Origin: Hylemonella sp. | Lineage (GTDB): Bacteria > Pseudomonadota > Gammaproteobacteria > Burkholderiales > Burkholderiaceae_C | DNA: 64,000 bases | Direction of reading: 5' to 3' | Assembly (NCBI RefSeq): GCF_027532185.1 | Contig: NZ_JAPZSV010000007.1 | Location: 1-64,000, forward strand | Shown here: positions 52,277 through 62,643 of the stretch, piece by piece | How positions within the stretch are numbered: position 1 is the first letter of the stretch | Layout of the letters: each line of letters starts with the position of its first letter | Position numbers and translations under genes: made by a program | The notes under the pieces: generated by a model | Seen by the model: the letters and a program-made list of their open reading frames with translations, nothing else | The model's database searches: none | What the model was told of the DNA's origin: nothing

Positions 52277-53053
52277 ATGTCTTTTCTGGCCATCGACGTC
52301 GGCAACACACGCCTCAAATGGGCCCTGTACGAGGGCCCGCACCCTGGTGCACGCGCCACGGCCCAGGGGGCCGAGTTCCTCGACAACATCGACCGTCTGG
52401 CCGAGACCGCCTGGGCCCGCTTGCCGGCACCCCGCTGCATGCTGGGCTGTGTGGTAGCCAGTGACGCCGTCAAACACCGCGTGGAAGCACAGATGGAGCA
52501 CTGGGACATCTCACCGCAGTGGGTGATCTCCAGCAGCCAGGAGGCCGGCCTGAGCAACGGCTACGACCATCCGGCCCGCCTGGGGCCGGACCGCTGGGTC
52601 GCCATGATAGGCGCCTGGCACCGCATGCAGGCCCTCGGGCCGCGGCGTCCCATTGTGGTCGCCATGGTGGGTACGGCGGTGACGGTGGAGGCCATCGATG
52701 CCAACGGCCGCTTTCTTGGCGGCTACATCCTGCCGGGTCACGGCATCATGCTGCGCGCGCTGGAATCAGGCACCGCGGGTCTGCACGTGCCCACGGGTGA
52801 GGTGCGCCCCTTCCCGACCAACACCAGCGATGCGTTGACCAGCGGCGGTACCTATGCCATTGCCGGCGCTATGGAGCGCATGGTGCAGCATGTGCGCGCC
52901 CACTGCGGGGCTGAGCCCTGGTGTGTCATGGCCGGTGGTGCCGGCTGGAAGATGGCACCCAGCCTGTCCACGCCTTTTGAATTGCGCGACACGCTGATCT
53001 TCGACGGCCTGCTGCAGATCGCCGCGCACCGCGGCTTCTGCGATCGGATCTGA
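52277..53053 (+). CDS. coaX: Type III pantothenate kinase
   Basis: 258 aa. Sugar kinase/actin fold: [18 protein letters not shown] (phosphate 1, Asp7), [28 protein letters not shown] (phosphate 2) and [22 protein letters not shown] (pantothenate and dimer site). It catalyses the first step of CoA synthesis and needs a monovalent cation. GATACT ends 7 nt before the ATG and there is no Shine-Dalgarno, suggesting a leaderless mRNA. Commonly found near birA in this order, but birA is not here. Confidence 0.95.
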   Translation: MSFLAIDVGNTRLKWALYEGPHPGARATAQGAEFLDNIDRLAETAWARLPAPRCMLGCVVASDAVKHRVEAQMEHWDISPQWVISSSQEAGLSNGYDHPARLGPDRWVAMIGAWHRMQALGPRRPIVVAMVGTAVTVEAIDANGRFLGGYILPGHGIMLRALESGTAGLHVPTGEVRPFPTNTSDALTSGGTYAIAGAMERMVQHVRAHCGAEPWCVMAGGAGWKMAPSLSTPFELRDTLIFDGLLQIAAHRGFCDRI

Positions 53054-53059
53054 GCGACC

Positions 53060-54253
53060 TCAGCGACCGGGGGCCAGCCAGGCCTCGGCCAGCTGCACCC
53101 AATAGGTGGCCCCGAGCGGGATCAGCTCGTCGTTGAAGTCGTAGCTCGGGTTGTGCAGGGTGCAGGGTCCGCCGCCGTGGCCCATCTCGCGGTGCACGCC
53201 ATCCCCGTTGCCGATGAAGGCATAGGCTCCGGGCTTGGCCAGCAGCATGTAGGCAAAGTCCTCGGCCCCCATGGTGGGTTCCTGCTTCAGGACGTGGTCC
53301 TCGCCCACGATGCCAGCCATCACGCGGCGCGCGAATTCGACCTCGCGCTCCGCGTTGATCGTGGGCGGGTAGTTACGCTCAAACTCGAAGTCGCAGCGCG
53401 CGCCGAAGGCCGCGCAGGTGTGTTCGGCCACCTCGCGCATGCGGGCCTCGATCTTGTCCAGCACCTCCAGCGTGAAGGTGCGCACCGTGCCCTGCAGCTC
53501 ACAGCTGTCGGCGATGACATTGGTGGCCTCGCCCGAATGGATCATGGTCACCGAGATCACACCGGCCTCGATGGGCTTGATATTGCGGCTGATGATGGTC
53601 TGGAAGGCCTGCACCATCTGGCAGGCCACGAGCACCGGGTCCACCGCGTTGTGCGGCATGGCGGCGTGCCCCCCCTTGCCGCGGATGGTGATCTTGAATT
53701 CGTTGCTGGAGGCCATGACCGGCCCCGGGCTCAGCGCAAAGCTGCCCGCCGGCATGCCCGGCCAGTTGTGCATGCCAAACACGGCTTCCATGGGGAAGCG
53801 CTCGAACAGTCCGTCCTTGATCATGCGGTCGGCCCCGCCGCCGCCTTCTTCGGCCGGCTGGAAGATCAGGTAGACCGTGCCGTCGAAGTGGCGGTGTTTC
53901 GCCAGGTGTTGCGCCGCGGCCAGCAGCATGGCCGTGTGGCCGTCGTGCCCGCAGGCGTGCATCTTGCCGTCGTGCTGGCTGGTATGGGCGAACGTGTTCT
54001 TTTCCTGCAGCGGCAGGGCGTCCATGTCGGCACGCAGGCCGAGGGCTCGGGCGCTGCTGCCGTTCTTGATCACGCCCACCACTCCTGTTCCCCCCAGGCC
54101 GCGGTGCACCGGGATGCCCCAGGCGGTGAGTTGCTGCGCCACGAGCTCGGCCGTGCGGTGCTCCTCGAAGCAGAGTTCGGGATGGGCGTGGATGTCGCGC
54201 CGGATCGCAGCGATGCCGGCAGACTGGGCGACGATGGAATCGATGACCTTCAT
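53060..54253 (-). CDS. M20-family amidohydrolase (hippurate hydrolase-like)
   Basis: 397 aa. Metal-binding landmarks: LGLRADMDALPLQE, MHACGHDGHTAML (Cys101, His103), FQPAEEGGGGADRMI (Glu135-136), MHNWPGMPAGSFAL and MGAEDFAYML near the end. The central lid/dimerisation domain begins about residue 185 (FKITIRGKGGHAAMPH). It hydrolyses N-acyl amino acids such as hippurate, or related amides, in the cytosol. It is convergent with coaX (6-bp gap) and lies after an ABC receptor gene. Confidence 0.94.
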   Translation of the reverse strand: MKVIDSIVAQSAGIAAIRRDIHAHPELCFEEHRTAELVAQQLTAWGIPVHRGLGGTGVVGVIKNGSSARALGLRADMDALPLQEKNTFAHTSQHDGKMHACGHDGHTAMLLAAAQHLAKHRHFDGTVYLIFQPAEEGGGGADRMIKDGLFERFPMEAVFGMHNWPGMPAGSFALSPGPVMASSNEFKITIRGKGGHAAMPHNAVDPVLVACQMVQAFQTIISRNIKPIEAGVISVTMIHSGEATNVIADSCELQGTVRTFTLEVLDKIEARMREVAEHTCAAFGARCDFEFERNYPPTINAEREVEFARRVMAGIVGEDHVLKQEPTMGAEDFAYMLLAKPGAYAFIGNGDGVHREMGHGGGPCTLHNPSYDFNDELIPLGATYWVQLAEAWLAPGR

Positions 54254-54318
54254 GGCGGAGAGTCTAGTCCTTCGCCCGCCCTTCTGTCAGCCGGGGATAT
54301 CCCCGGCCGCCTACACCC

Positions 54319-55446
54319 TCAGGTACGCACCCGACCGTCGCCGGTCAGCATGGAGAGCTCGACAAAACTCGATGCCACATGGTTGCTGGCCGTGAAGTTG
54401 ACCTGGAAGCCGCCCAGGCTCTGGCTGCCGATGGACTCGATACCCTGAATCAGGGCTTCGCGGCTACCAATGCGGTTGCCTGCACGCCGGAGGCCCTCGG
54501 TCACGACCTTGGCCGCCAAGTAGCCCTCCATGCTGGAGAAGTTGGCCTGCACATTGCCGGCCTTCTTGACGGCGTCGGCGAACTCGCGCGCGATCGGCCG
54601 TGCCGGGTAGTAGGGCGAAGGCATGACCTGGGACACCACCACGCCAGCACCATCCTTGCCCAGCTCGTCGGCCAGGGCCTGCGTGCCCACGAAGGACACG
54701 TTGTAGAAGGTGCCGCCGTAGCCGGCCGCACGCGCTGCACGGATGTAGGCCGCGCAGGACTTGTAGGCGCTGATCTGCACCACGGCATCGGGCATGGCGG
54801 CGTTGATGGTGCGCACGGCGGCGGCCACGTCCACCGAGTTGCGCTCCACCGTGGCCGTGGCCACAGGCTTGAGGCCCTGCTTGTCCAGAGCCAGCGTCAC
54901 ACCGTCCAGCCCGGCTTTGCCGTAAGCGTCGTTCTGGTGGAAAACGGCGATCTTCTTCAGGCCCAGGTTGGTGAGCTGACGCACGATCAGCGCCGTCTCG
55001 TCGTTGTAGGACGCGCGCAGGTGGAAGACCTGCTTGTTGAAGGGCTCGCGCAGGCCCATGGCACCGGTGAACGGCGCGATAAAAGGGACCTGAGCCTTGG
55101 TCAGCAGCGGCAGTGCGGCCAGGCTGGTGGGCGTGCCGATGTAGCCAAAGAGGGCGTGCACGTCTTCGGCGATGAGCTTCTGGGTGTTGGCCGCGCAGCG
55201 GTCGGGCTCGTAGCCGTCATCCAGCGCGCGGATTTCGATGGTCTTGCCGCCGATACCGCCCTGGGCGTTGATCTGCTCGAACCAGAGCTTGGCGCCCTGC
55301 TGGAACTGGATACCGAGTTCGGCGGCCGGCCCGGTGAAGGCGGCCGACTGGCCGAGAATGATCTTGTTGCTGCCCTGCGCCTTGAGCAGGGTGGGAACGG
55401 CCAGCAGGGATGCCGCGGCCAGGCTGAATTGGCGACGTGTCGTCAT
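54319..55446 (-). CDS. Orphan ABC transporter substrate-binding protein (Liv-type)
   Basis: 375 aa from the ATG at 55446 (GAGGA upstream). The signal peptide MTTRRQFSLAAASLLAVPTLLKAQG has a Tat-like RRQFSL. The mature part, KIILGQSAAFTGPAAELGIQFQQGAKLWFEQINAQGGIGGKTIEIRALDDGYEPDRC, is a classic Leu/Ile/Val-binding N-lobe, followed by GYIGTPTSLAALPLLTKAQVPFIAPFTGA. No ABC permease or ATPase is nearby, so it probably lends ligand to a transporter encoded elsewhere or acts as a signal receptor. It may be cotranscribed with the amidohydrolase gene (65-bp gap). Confidence 0.92.
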   Translation of the reverse strand: MTTRRQFSLAAASLLAVPTLLKAQGSNKIILGQSAAFTGPAAELGIQFQQGAKLWFEQINAQGGIGGKTIEIRALDDGYEPDRCAANTQKLIAEDVHALFGYIGTPTSLAALPLLTKAQVPFIAPFTGAMGLREPFNKQVFHLRASYNDETALIVRQLTNLGLKKIAVFHQNDAYGKAGLDGVTLALDKQGLKPVATATVERNSVDVAAAVRTINAAMPDAVVQISAYKSCAAYIRAARAAGYGGTFYNVSFVGTQALADELGKDGAGVVVSQVMPSPYYPARPIAREFADAVKKAGNVQANFSSMEGYLAAKVVTEGLRRAGNRIGSREALIQGIESIGSQSLGGFQVNFTASNHVASSFVELSMLTGDGRVRT

Positions 55447-55528
55447 CTTGAGTCCTCTACGAGATGAGGCCCGGCTTGTGACCGGCTCACGGGTCCAGGA
55501 CACTGATTGTTACAGTGTCCACAAAAGG

Positions 55529-55552
55529 AAAAGCCCTCGTAAGAGGGCTTTT
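55529..55552 (-). terminator. Rho-independent terminator after the initiator tRNA
   Basis: AAAAGCCCTC-TTAC-GAGGGCTTTT on the minus strand followed by CCTTTT. It lies 6 bp after the tRNA 3' end. Confidence 0.9.
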
Positions 55553-55558
55553 CTGATT

Positions 55559-55635
<77 letters not shown>

Positions 55636-55645
55636 GTAATCCAGC

Positions 55646-55651
55646 ATTATA
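55646..55651 (-). promoter_or_regulatory. -10 box of the initiator tRNA promoter
   Basis: TATAAT (consensus) ends 10 nt before the tRNA 5' end, giving a start a few nt upstream of the mature tRNA. No clear -35 lies at 16-18 bp, because that space is inside the end of rplQ. Confidence 0.6.
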
Positions 55652-55657
55652 GCCTAT

Positions 55658-56044
55658 TTACTCGGCCTTCGGTGCCTCGTCTGCAGCGGGGCGGTCCACC
55701 AGCTCGACCAGGGCCATGGGCGCGTTGTCACCGACGCGGAAGCCCATCTTCAGGATGCGGGTGTAGCCGCCAGGACGGGCCTTGAAACGCGGACCCAGGT
55801 CGTTGAAGAGCTTGGTGACGCTGTCGCGGCTGCGCAGGCGATCGAAGGCCAGGCGGCGGTTGGCCAGCGTGGGTTCCTTGGCCAGGGTGATCATGGGCTC
55901 GACGACGCGGCGCAGTTCCTTGGCCTTGGGGACCGTGGTCTTGATGACTTCGTGCTCGATAAGCGAATTCATCATGTTGCGCAGCATGGCGAGGCGATGC
56001 TCGCTGGTGCGGTTGAGTTTACGGAGTCCGTGTCCGTGACGCAT
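55658..56044 (-). CDS. rplQ: 50S ribosomal protein L17
   Basis: 128 aa, starting [24 protein letters not shown] as in other bacterial L17. AAGGAAAGGAAAG precedes the ATG. Last gene of the alpha operon (rpsM-rpsK-rpsD-rpoA-rplQ); the 126-bp spacer from rpoA holds two small hairpins. The product sits near the peptide exit side of the large subunit. The C-terminal tail ([12 protein letters not shown]) is short and acidic. Confidence 0.98.
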   Translation of the reverse strand: MRHGHGLRKLNRTSEHRLAMLRNMMNSLIEHEVIKTTVPKAKELRRVVEPMITLAKEPTLANRRLAFDRLRSRDSVTKLFNDLGPRFKARPGGYTRILKMGFRVGDNAPMALVELVDRPAADEAPKAE

Positions 56045-56101
56045 GGTGCTTTCCTTTCCTTATTAAACAGGCAGCCGTATCAGGTACTGCCCGGTGCACA
56101 C

Positions 56102-56158
56102 GACCCGTTGCTCCGGGTCTTCAAAAGATCAGTGGGCGAGGCGGTTTCAACAGCCTCG
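56102..56158 (-). other. Two hairpins in the rpoA-rplQ spacer
   Basis: GACCCG / CGGGTC with a 6-nt loop (56102-56119) and CGAGGC / GCCTCG with a 10-nt loop (56137-56158). Neither has a U-run, so they are more likely processing or stability elements than terminators. Confidence 0.5.
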
Positions 56159-56170
56159 TTCTCACCTTGT

Positions 56171-57160
56171 TTATCGCTTTTCGAGCGCGGCCGGCGGCCA
56201 GTTCTCGAGCTTCATGCCCAGGGTCAGGCCGCGCGAAGCGAGGACTTCCTTGATCTCGTTGAGCGACTTGCGACCCAGGTTGGGGGTCTTGAGCAGTTCG
56301 TTCTCGGAGCGCTGGATCAGGTCGCCGATGTAATAGATGTTCTCGGCCTTCAGGCAGTTGGCCGAACGCACGGTGAGTTCGAGCTCGTCGACCGGACGCA
56401 GCAGGATCGGGTCGAACTGGCTGCCGCTACGCGGTGCCGGTGCATCGAAGGCGGCGAGCTCGCTGCCTTCCAGCTGGGCGAAGACGGCCAGCTGCTCGAC
56501 CAGGATCTTGGCCGAGGCGCGCACGGCGTCTTCCGCGGTGATGGCACCATTGGTCTCGATCTCGATGATCAGCTTGTCCAGATCGGTGCGCTGCTCGACG
56601 CGGGCGCTCTCGACGGTGTAGCTCACGCGCTTGACCGGCGAATAAGAGGCGTCCAGCACGATGCGGCCGATGGACTTGCTGGGCTCGTCGCCATGACGGC
56701 GCAGCGTACCCGGCACATAGCCGCGGCCCTTTTCGACCTTGATCTGCATGTCGAGCTTGCCGCCGGCCGACAGGGTGGCGATGGCATGCTCGGGATTGAT
56801 GATCTCGACGTCGTGCGGGGTCTGGATGTCGCCGGCGGTGACCACGCCCTCGCCGTCCTTGCGCAGGCTCAGCGTGACTTCGTCACGGTTGTGCAGCTTG
56901 AAGACCACGCCCTTGAGGTTCAGCAGGATGTTCACCACATCCTCCTGGACGCCGTCGATGGACGAGTACTCGTGCAGCACGCCGGCAATGGTCACTTCGG
57001 TGGCCGCATAACCCGGCATCGACGACAGCAGAACGCGACGCAGCGCGTTGCCCAGCGTGTGGCCATAGCCACGCTCAAACGGCTCCAGCGCCACCTTGGC
57101 GCGGTTCGGGCCGAGTTGTTCGACGTTGATTGCTTTGGGTTTCAGCAGACTGGTTTGCAT
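56171..57160 (-). CDS. rpoA: RNA polymerase subunit alpha
   Basis: 329 aa. The N-terminal assembly domain (about 1-230) holds [26 protein letters not shown] and SVEFKLHN-like [13 protein letters not shown]. After a Pro-rich linker comes the C-terminal domain (about 250-329), which contacts UP elements and activators: [45 protein letters not shown]. Part of the alpha operon. Confidence 0.99.
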   Translation of the reverse strand: MQTSLLKPKAINVEQLGPNRAKVALEPFERGYGHTLGNALRRVLLSSMPGYAATEVTIAGVLHEYSSIDGVQEDVVNILLNLKGVVFKLHNRDEVTLSLRKDGEGVVTAGDIQTPHDVEIINPEHAIATLSAGGKLDMQIKVEKGRGYVPGTLRRHGDEPSKSIGRIVLDASYSPVKRVSYTVESARVEQRTDLDKLIIEIETNGAITAEDAVRASAKILVEQLAVFAQLEGSELAAFDAPAPRSGSQFDPILLRPVDELELTVRSANCLKAENIYYIGDLIQRSENELLKTPNLGRKSLNEIKEVLASRGLTLGMKLENWPPAALEKR

Positions 57161-57214
57161 GCAGACTTCCTGTCAATACCCCCGGCTCGTTACACCGGTA
57201 AGGCTGGTGAAGCA

Positions 57215-57240
57215 CCCGGCGGGCATGCCTGCCAGCCGGG
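57215..57240 (-). other. Hairpin in the rpsD-rpoA spacer
   Basis: CCCGGC ... GCCGGG with 14 nt between the arms, which themselves can pair in part (GGGCATGCC). It sits in the 103-bp spacer before rpoA, without a U-run. Confidence 0.5.
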
Positions 57241-57263
57241 AACGGAATCAAATCGAGAGCTGA

Positions 57264-57887
57264 TTAGCGCGAGTACAACTCGACAATCAGCGATTCGTTG
57301 ATATCGGACCCAAATTCGTCGCGGTCGGGAACCTTCTTGAAGGTGCCTTCGGCCTTGTCGATGTTCACTTCGACCCAGGCCGGCAAGCCGACCTGCTGCG
57401 CCAGTTGCAGCGCCTCGACCACACGGTTCTGCTTCTTGGACTTGTCGCGCACGGCGATCACATCACCGGCCTTGACCGAGTAGGACGGGATGTTCACGGC
57501 CTTGCCATTCACGGTGATGGCCTTGTGCGACACCAGCTGACGTGCTTCGGCGCGGGTCGAGCCGAAGCCCATGCGGTACACCACGTTGTCCAGGCGCGAT
57601 TCCAGCAGCCCCAGCAGGTTGGAACCGGAGTTGCCCTTGCGGCGGCTGGCTTCCTCGAAGTAGCGGCGGAACTGACGCTCGAGCACGCCGTACATGCGCT
57701 TGACCTTCTGCTTCTCGCGCAGCTGCAGACCGAAATCGGAGGTGCGGGCGCCGGAAATGCGGCCGTGCTGGCCGGGCTTGGAGTCGAACTTGGCCTTGTC
57801 GCTGATGGAGCGACGGGCGCTCTTCAGGAACAGGTCGGTGCCTTCGCGGCGGGAAAGTTTGGCCTTGGGGCCGAGATTGCGTGCCAC
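57264..57887 (-). CDS. rpsD: 30S ribosomal protein S4
   Basis: 207 aa from a GTG at 57887; the protein begins (M)[22 protein letters not shown] as in other S4, and GGAAGA lies upstream, while an upstream extension to 57908 is not conserved. [12 protein letters not shown]-like [33 protein letters not shown] is the S4 RNA-binding fold. S4 starts 30S assembly and, in E. coli, represses the alpha operon. A 10-bp-arm hairpin lies in its leader. Confidence 0.98.
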   Translation of the reverse strand: MARNLGPKAKLSRREGTDLFLKSARRSISDKAKFDSKPGQHGRISGARTSDFGLQLREKQKVKRMYGVLERQFRRYFEEASRRKGNSGSNLLGLLESRLDNVVYRMGFGSTRAEARQLVSHKAITVNGKAVNIPSYSVKAGDVIAVRDKSKKQNRVVEALQLAQQVGLPAWVEVNIDKAEGTFKKVPDRDEFGSDINESLIVELYSR

Positions 57888-57931
57888 TTGATCTTCCTTC
57901 TCTGTCAACTACCGCAGTGCTTACCGCGGGA

Positions 57932-57953
57932 GCCACCGGCGTGCGCCGGTGGC
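57932..57953 (-). other. Hairpin in the rpsK-rpsD spacer
   Basis: GCCACCGGCG / CGCCGGTGGC, a 10-bp inverted repeat with almost no loop (9 bp with a 4-nt loop in practice), 45 bp before the rpsD start. No U-run. Confidence 0.6.
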
Positions 57954-57994
57954 GGTGGGCTTGGTTAAACGAAAACTGTAGTGCAGCGTCGCAA

Positions 57995-58399
57995 TCAGAT
58001 GCGACGGCGCTTCTGCGGACGGCAGCCGTTGTGCGGCACGGGGGTCACGTCGGAGATGGTGTTGATGCGGATGCCCAGGGCAGCCAGCGCACGCACCGAG
58101 GACTCGCGGCCAGGACCGGGGCCCTTGATCTCGACGTCCAGGTTCTTGATGCCTTGTTCAATGGCGGCACGACCAGCCACTTCGGACGCCACCTGGGCAG
58201 CGAAGGGCGTGGATTTACGCGAACCCTTGAAACCCTGGCCGCCGGAAGAGGCCCAGGACAGGGCATTGCCCTGACGATCCGTGATCGTGATGATGGTGTT
58301 GTTGAAGGAAGCGTGCACGTGGGCAACACCGTCAGCCACGTTCTTGCGGACCTTCTTGCGCACACGCTGCGCGGCATTATTGGCGGGAGCTTTAGCCAT
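57995..58399 (-). CDS. rpsK: 30S ribosomal protein S11
   Basis: 134 aa. [51 protein letters not shown] is the S11 core, and it ends [17 protein letters not shown]. Located on the 30S platform near the mRNA exit. Between rpsM (20-bp gap) and rpsD. Confidence 0.99.
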   Translation of the reverse strand: MAKAPANNAAQRVRKKVRKNVADGVAHVHASFNNTIITITDRQGNALSWASSGGQGFKGSRKSTPFAAQVASEVAGRAAIEQGIKNLDVEIKGPGPGRESSVRALAALGIRINTISDVTPVPHNGCRPQKRRRI

Positions 58400-58419
58400 G
58401 GTGATCTTTCAATGCCAGT

Positions 58420-58785
58420 TTATTTCTTCAGTGCGGCGGCGCCCTTGCGCGGACCCTTGCGGGTACGGGCATTGGTGCGCGTACGCTGGCCGCGCATGGG
58501 CAGGCCACGGCGATGACGGAAACCGCGGTAGCAACCGATGTCCATCAGTCGCTTGATGTTCATCGTGGTTTCACGGCGCAGGTCACCCTCGATGGTGATC
58601 CCGGCGATCTGGTCGCGGATCTTCTCCAGGTCGGCGTCGGTCAGATCCTTCACCTTTTTGGAGTAAGCGATGCCGCAGGCCTCGCAGATCTTGCGGGCGC
58701 GGGTGCGACCGATGCCGAAGATGGCGGTCAAGCCGATCTCAGCGTGCTTATGCGGCGGAATGTTGATGCCAGCGATACGTGCCAT
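58420..58785 (-). CDS. rpsM: 30S ribosomal protein S13
   Basis: 121 aa, [39 protein letters not shown] at the N-terminus and the basic tail [22 protein letters not shown] that reaches the P-site tRNA. First gene of the alpha operon part, 24 bp after rpmJ, so the spc and alpha operons may be read through. Confidence 0.99.
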   Translation of the reverse strand: MARIAGINIPPHKHAEIGLTAIFGIGRTRARKICEACGIAYSKKVKDLTDADLEKIRDQIAGITIEGDLRRETTMNIKRLMDIGCYRGFRHRRGLPMRGQRTRTNARTRKGPRKGAAALKK

Positions 58786-58809
58786 TTTCGTCCTCTATAA
58801 CTCTTGCAA

Positions 58810-58923
58810 TCAGCCCTGGCGCTGCTTGTGGCGGGGATCCGTGCAGATCACACGCACCACGCCCTTGCGGCGGATGATTTTGCAGTTGCGGCAAATTTTC
58901 TTGACCGAAGCCGAAACTCTCAT
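58810..58923 (-). CDS. rpmJ: 50S ribosomal protein L36 (zinc form)
   Basis: 37 aa, too short for many gene finders: [19 protein letters not shown] then a basic stretch and [11 protein letters not shown]. Zinc ligands Cys11, Cys14, Cys27 and His32 are all present, so this is the C+ zinc-binding form. GGAGAGAACC precedes the ATG at 58923. It lies between infA and rpsM. Confidence 0.98.
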   Translation of the reverse strand: MRVSASVKKICRNCKIIRRKGVVRVICTDPRHKQRQG

Positions 58924-58955
58924 GGTTCTCTCCTAAAACTCTCTTGCCTTGCGAC

Positions 58956-59174
58956 TCACTTGGCGCGGAACACGATCCGCGCGCGGCTCAGGTCGTAAGG
59001 CGTCAATTCAACCGTCACCTTGTCACCGGGAAGGATGCGGATGTAGTGCATGCGCATCTTGCCCGAGATATGCCCCAGAACAACGTGGCCGTTTTCCAGC
59101 TTCACGCGGAAGGTCGCGTTCGGCAGGTTTTCCACCACCTCGCCCTGCATCTGAATCACATCATCTTTCGCCAT
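58956..59174 (-). CDS. infA: Translation initiation factor IF-1
   Basis: 72 aa, the standard length; [70 protein letters not shown] is a single S1-like OB fold. It binds the A site of the 30S subunit during initiation. It starts 5 bp after secY; its presence inside the spc operon is a betaproteobacterial trait. Confidence 0.98.
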   Translation of the reverse strand: MAKDDVIQMQGEVVENLPNATFRVKLENGHVVLGHISGKMRMHYIRILPGDKVTVELTPYDLSRARIVFRAK

Positions 59175-59179
59175 CCCTC

Positions 59180-60499
59180 TCAGGCCCCCAGCGTCGGCTT
59201 GAAATTGGCCTTCTTCAGCAGCGATTCGTACTGCTGCGACATCATGTAGTTCTGCACCTGGGCCATGAAGTCCATGGTCACCACCACGATGATCAGCAGC
59301 GAGGTCCCCCCGAAGTAGAACGGCACGTTGTACTTCAGGATCAGAAATTCCGGCAACAGACACACGAAGGTGATATAGATCGCACCGGCCAGCGTCAGGC
59401 GCAGCAGGATACGGTCGATATGCTTGGCGGTCTGGTCACCCGGACGGATGCCCGGAATGAAGGCGCCGCCCTTCTTGAGGTTGTCTGCCGTCTCACGGCT
59501 GTTGAACACCAGCGCCGTGTAGAAGAAGCAGAAGAACACGATGGCCGAGGCGTAGAACAGCACGTAGACGGGCTGGCCGGGCGACAGGCTGGCGGCAATA
59601 TCCTTGAGCCACAGCATCGAATCGCCACTGCTGAACCAGCTCACCACAGTGGCAGGCAGCAGGATGATGCTCGATGCGAAGATGGGCGGAATCACACCGG
59701 CCATGTTCAGCTTGAGCGGCAGGTGCGAAGACTGGCCACCATAGACCTTGTTGCCGACCTGACGACGCGCGTAGTTCACGAGGATCTTGCGCTGACCCCG
59801 CTCGACGAACACCACGAACCAGGTCACCAGGAACACCAGGGCCACGATGAACATGGCGGCGATGATGCTCATGGCACCGGTACGCACCAGTTCCAGCAGA
59901 CCGCCGATGGCGCTCGGCAGACCCGCGGCGATACCGCCGAAGATCAGGATCGAGATGCCATTGCCCAGGCCGCGCTCGGTGATCTGCTCACCCAGCCACA
60001 TCAGGAACATGGTGCCTGCGGTCAGCGTCACCACCGCCGTGAAACGGAAACCGAAACCAGGAGCAATCACCAAGCCGGGCGAGCTTTCCAGCGCCACGGC
60101 AATGCCCAGCGACTGGAACAGCGCCAGACCCAGGGTCGCATAACGCGTGTACTGCGTGATCTTGCGACGACCGGCCTCGCCTTCCTTCTTGATCTGCTCG
60201 AAGGCGGGCAGCACATAGGTCAGCAGCTGCATGATGATCGACGCGGAGATGTAGGGCATGATGCCCAGCGCGAACACCGTGAAGCGCGACAGCGCACCAC
60301 CCGAGAACATGTTGAACAGGCTCAGGATGCCGCCCTGCTGGCCCTGGAAGAGCTGGGCCAGCTGATCGGGGTTGATGCCCGGCACCGGGATGTGCGCACC
60401 GATGCGGTACACCACCAGGGCGAGCAGCAGGAAGACCAGCCGGCGACGCAGGTCGCCGAACTTGCCGGTCTTAGCAATCTGAGCTGCGTTCGTTGCCAC
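59180..60499 (-). CDS. secY: Protein translocase subunit SecY
   Basis: 439 aa with ten membrane helices. N-terminus [26 protein letters not shown], plug region [32 protein letters not shown], cytosolic loop with EGQRKI-like [17 protein letters not shown] and a C-terminal [17 protein letters not shown] tail. It forms the inner-membrane channel with SecE and SecG. Encoded between rplO and infA as usual. Confidence 0.99.
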   Translation of the reverse strand: MATNAAQIAKTGKFGDLRRRLVFLLLALVVYRIGAHIPVPGINPDQLAQLFQGQQGGILSLFNMFSGGALSRFTVFALGIMPYISASIIMQLLTYVLPAFEQIKKEGEAGRRKITQYTRYATLGLALFQSLGIAVALESSPGLVIAPGFGFRFTAVVTLTAGTMFLMWLGEQITERGLGNGISILIFGGIAAGLPSAIGGLLELVRTGAMSIIAAMFIVALVFLVTWFVVFVERGQRKILVNYARRQVGNKVYGGQSSHLPLKLNMAGVIPPIFASSIILLPATVVSWFSSGDSMLWLKDIAASLSPGQPVYVLFYASAIVFFCFFYTALVFNSRETADNLKKGGAFIPGIRPGDQTAKHIDRILLRLTLAGAIYITFVCLLPEFLILKYNVPFYFGGTSLLIIVVVTMDFMAQVQNYMMSQQYESLLKKANFKPTLGA

Positions 60500-60526
60500 T
60501 TCGTTCTACTCTCAGGTCCGGTTGAC

Positions 60527-60958
60527 TCAGGCCACGCTGCCGCCGGCCGCCTCGATGGCAGCCTTGGCACCCGCGGTGGCGCCGATGCCGTTGAGCTTGA
60601 CGGCCTTCTTGATCTCGCCCGACTTGATGACCTTGACCACCTTGGCCAGCTCGCCCACCAGGCCAGCCTGCTTGAGGGTCAGGAGGTCGACGGTGTCAGC
60701 GCCCAGCAGCTCCAGGGTGCTGAGCGTGATCTCGGCGTTGTACTTGAGCAGGTGCGACTTGAAGCCACGCTTGGGCAGACGGCGATGCATGGGCATCTGG
60801 CCGCCTTCGAAGCCGACCTTGTGGTAGCCGCCCGAACGCGACTTCTGGCCCTTGTGGCCACGACCGGCGGTCTTGCCCAGGCCGGAGCCGATGCCGCGAC
60901 CGACGCGACGCTTGGCGTGCTTGGCGCCCGCTGCGGGCTTGATGGTATTCAGTTGCAT
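60527..60958 (-). CDS. rplO: 50S ribosomal protein L15
   Basis: 143 aa. [44 protein letters not shown] is the long basic N-terminal extension that threads into 23S r[12 protein letters not shown] and the globular [13 protein letters not shown] end follow. 10 bp after rpmD. Confidence 0.99.
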   Translation of the reverse strand: MQLNTIKPAAGAKHAKRRVGRGIGSGLGKTAGRGHKGQKSRSGGYHKVGFEGGQMPMHRRLPKRGFKSHLLKYNAEITLSTLELLGADTVDLLTLKQAGLVGELAKVVKVIKSGEIKKAVKLNGIGATAGAKAAIEAAGGSVA

Positions 60959-60968
60959 CGTCGGCCTC

Positions 60969-61151
60969 TCAGAGAACCTTCACCAGATAGGCGATCTTGT
61001 TGATCATGCCGCGCACGGCAGGCGTGTCCTGCAGTTCGCTGACGCTGTTCAGCTTGCGCAGGCCCAGGCCGCGCACGGTGGCACGGTGGGATTCCTTGGT
61101 GCCGATCGGGCTGCGCACCAGCTGGACCTTGACAGTTTGTTGGTTAGCCAT
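60969..61151 (-). CDS. rpmD: 50S ribosomal protein L30
   Basis: 60 aa, the bacterial short form: [54 protein letters not shown]. Between rpsE and rplO. Confidence 0.98.
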   Translation of the reverse strand: MANQQTVKVQLVRSPIGTKESHRATVRGLGLRKLNSVSELQDTPAVRGMINKIAYLVKVL

Positions 61152-61166
61152 GTCTGTAACTCCCGT

Positions 61167-61694
61167 TTAAGCGAAGAGTTCTTCAACGCTCTTGCCACGC
61201 TTGGCCGCGACTTCCGCAGGCGTGCTGCAGTTGTTCAGGGCGTCCAGGGTGGCACGAACCATGTTGTAGGGGTTGGTCGAACCGTGGCTCTTGGCCACGA
61301 TGTCGGTGATGCCCATCACTTCGAAGATGGCGCGCATCGGGCCGCCGGCGATGATGCCGGTACCCTTGGGAGCGGGAGCCATCATCACGGAGGAGGCGCC
61401 GTGGCGACCCATCACCTTGTGATGCAGCGTGCCGTTCTTGAGCGACACCTTGAGCATGTTGCGGCGGGCTTCTTCCATGGCCTTCTGCACGGCAGCCGGC
61501 ACTTCCTTGGACTTGCCCTTGCCCATGCCGACGCGGCCGTCGCCATCACCCACCACAGTCAGCGCGGCGAAACCCAGGATACGGCCACCCTTGACCACCT
61601 TGGTCACGCGGTTGACCGCGATCATCTTCTCGCGCAGGCCGTCCTCAGGACCCTCGGCCCCTTTGCCCTGCATCTTTGCTTGAACTTTAGCCAT
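61167..61694 (-). CDS. rpsE: 30S ribosomal protein S5
   Basis: 175 aa. [57 protein letters not shown] is the double-stranded RNA-binding-like domain; the second domain holds [39 protein letters not shown]. It affects decoding accuracy and spectinomycin binding (VVKGG loop). Confidence 0.99.
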   Translation of the reverse strand: MAKVQAKMQGKGAEGPEDGLREKMIAVNRVTKVVKGGRILGFAALTVVGDGDGRVGMGKGKSKEVPAAVQKAMEEARRNMLKVSLKNGTLHHKVMGRHGASSVMMAPAPKGTGIIAGGPMRAIFEVMGITDIVAKSHGSTNPYNMVRATLDALNNCSTPAEVAAKRGKSVEELFA

Positions 61695-61711
61695 TTTGGA
61701 TTCCGATCTGC

Positions 61712-62077
61712 TTAGAACTGCAAGCCCGCTTCACGGGCGGCATCGGCCAGCGCCTTGACACGGCCGTGGTATGCGAAGCCTGCGCGGTCGAAGGCCACCT
61801 TCTCGACGCCGGCGGCCTTGGCCTTCTCGGCGATGCGCTTGCCGATCAGCTGGGCCGCGGCGGCATTGCCACCCTTGCCCGAGCCGCCCAGCGACTTGCG
61901 CACTTCGGCCTCGGCCGTAGAAGCACTGGCCAGGACCTGGGCGCCGTCGCCCGAGATCACGCTGGCGTAGATGTGCAGATTGGTGCGGTTCACAGTCAGA
62001 CGGGCCACGCCCTGCTGGGCGATGCGCACACGGGTCTGACGTGCACGGCGAAGACGCTGCTCTTTCTTGGTCATCAT
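61712..62077 (-). CDS. rplR: 50S ribosomal protein L18
   Basis: 121 aa; GGAG lies 7 nt before the first of two adjacent ATGs (62077). [34 protein letters not shown] and the end [26 protein letters not shown] are the 5S rRNA-binding core. Confidence 0.98.
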   Translation of the reverse strand: MMTKKEQRLRRARQTRVRIAQQGVARLTVNRTNLHIYASVISGDGAQVLASASTAEAEVRKSLGGSGKGGNAAAAQLIGKRIAEKAKAAGVEKVAFDRAGFAYHGRVKALADAAREAGLQF

Positions 62078-62088
62078 GGTGCAGCTCC

Positions 62089-62622
62089 TTACTTCTTCTT
62101 GGTCTCTTTGATCACGACCGTCTCATCCGAATAACGGATGCCCTTGCCCTTGTAGGGCTCTGGAGGACGGACGGCGCGGATTTCCGCGGCGATCTGGCCG
62201 ACGCGCTGGCGGTCGGCACCCTTGATCACGATTTCGGTCGGGGCCGGGGTGGCCACCGTGATGCCGGCCGGCATCTCGATGTTCACCGGGTGGGAGTAAC
62301 CCACGGCCAGGTTCAGCTTGGCACCGGCGGCCTGGGCCTTGAAGCCCACGCCCACCAGGCTCAGCTTCTTCTCGAAGCCCTTGCTGACGCCGACCACCAT
62401 GTTGTTCACCAGCTGACGCATGGTGCCGCTCATGGCATTGGCTTCACGAGAATCATTGGCGGGGATGAAGCTCAGCTTGCCACCCTCGTTGCTGACCTTG
62501 ACCAGAGCGGACTGGGCCAGCGACAGCGTGCCACCGGCACCCTTGACGCTGATCTGGTCGGCCTTGATCGACACATCCACCCCGTTCGGGATGGCAACAG
62601 GCATTTTTCCTACGCGCGACAT
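62089..62622 (-). CDS. rplF: 50S ribosomal protein L6
   Basis: 177 aa. [36 protein letters not shown] at the start; the C-terminal [33 protein letters not shown] is the signature that contacts the sarcin-ricin loop region. 11 bp before rplR. Confidence 0.99.
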   Translation of the reverse strand: MSRVGKMPVAIPNGVDVSIKADQISVKGAGGTLSLAQSALVKVSNEGGKLSFIPANDSREANAMSGTMRQLVNNMVVGVSKGFEKKLSLVGVGFKAQAAGAKLNLAVGYSHPVNIEMPAGITVATPAPTEIVIKGADRQRVGQIAAEIRAVRPPEPYKGKGIRYSDETVVIKETKKK

Positions 62623-62643
62623 TTCAGTGTTCTCCTCAATGCC

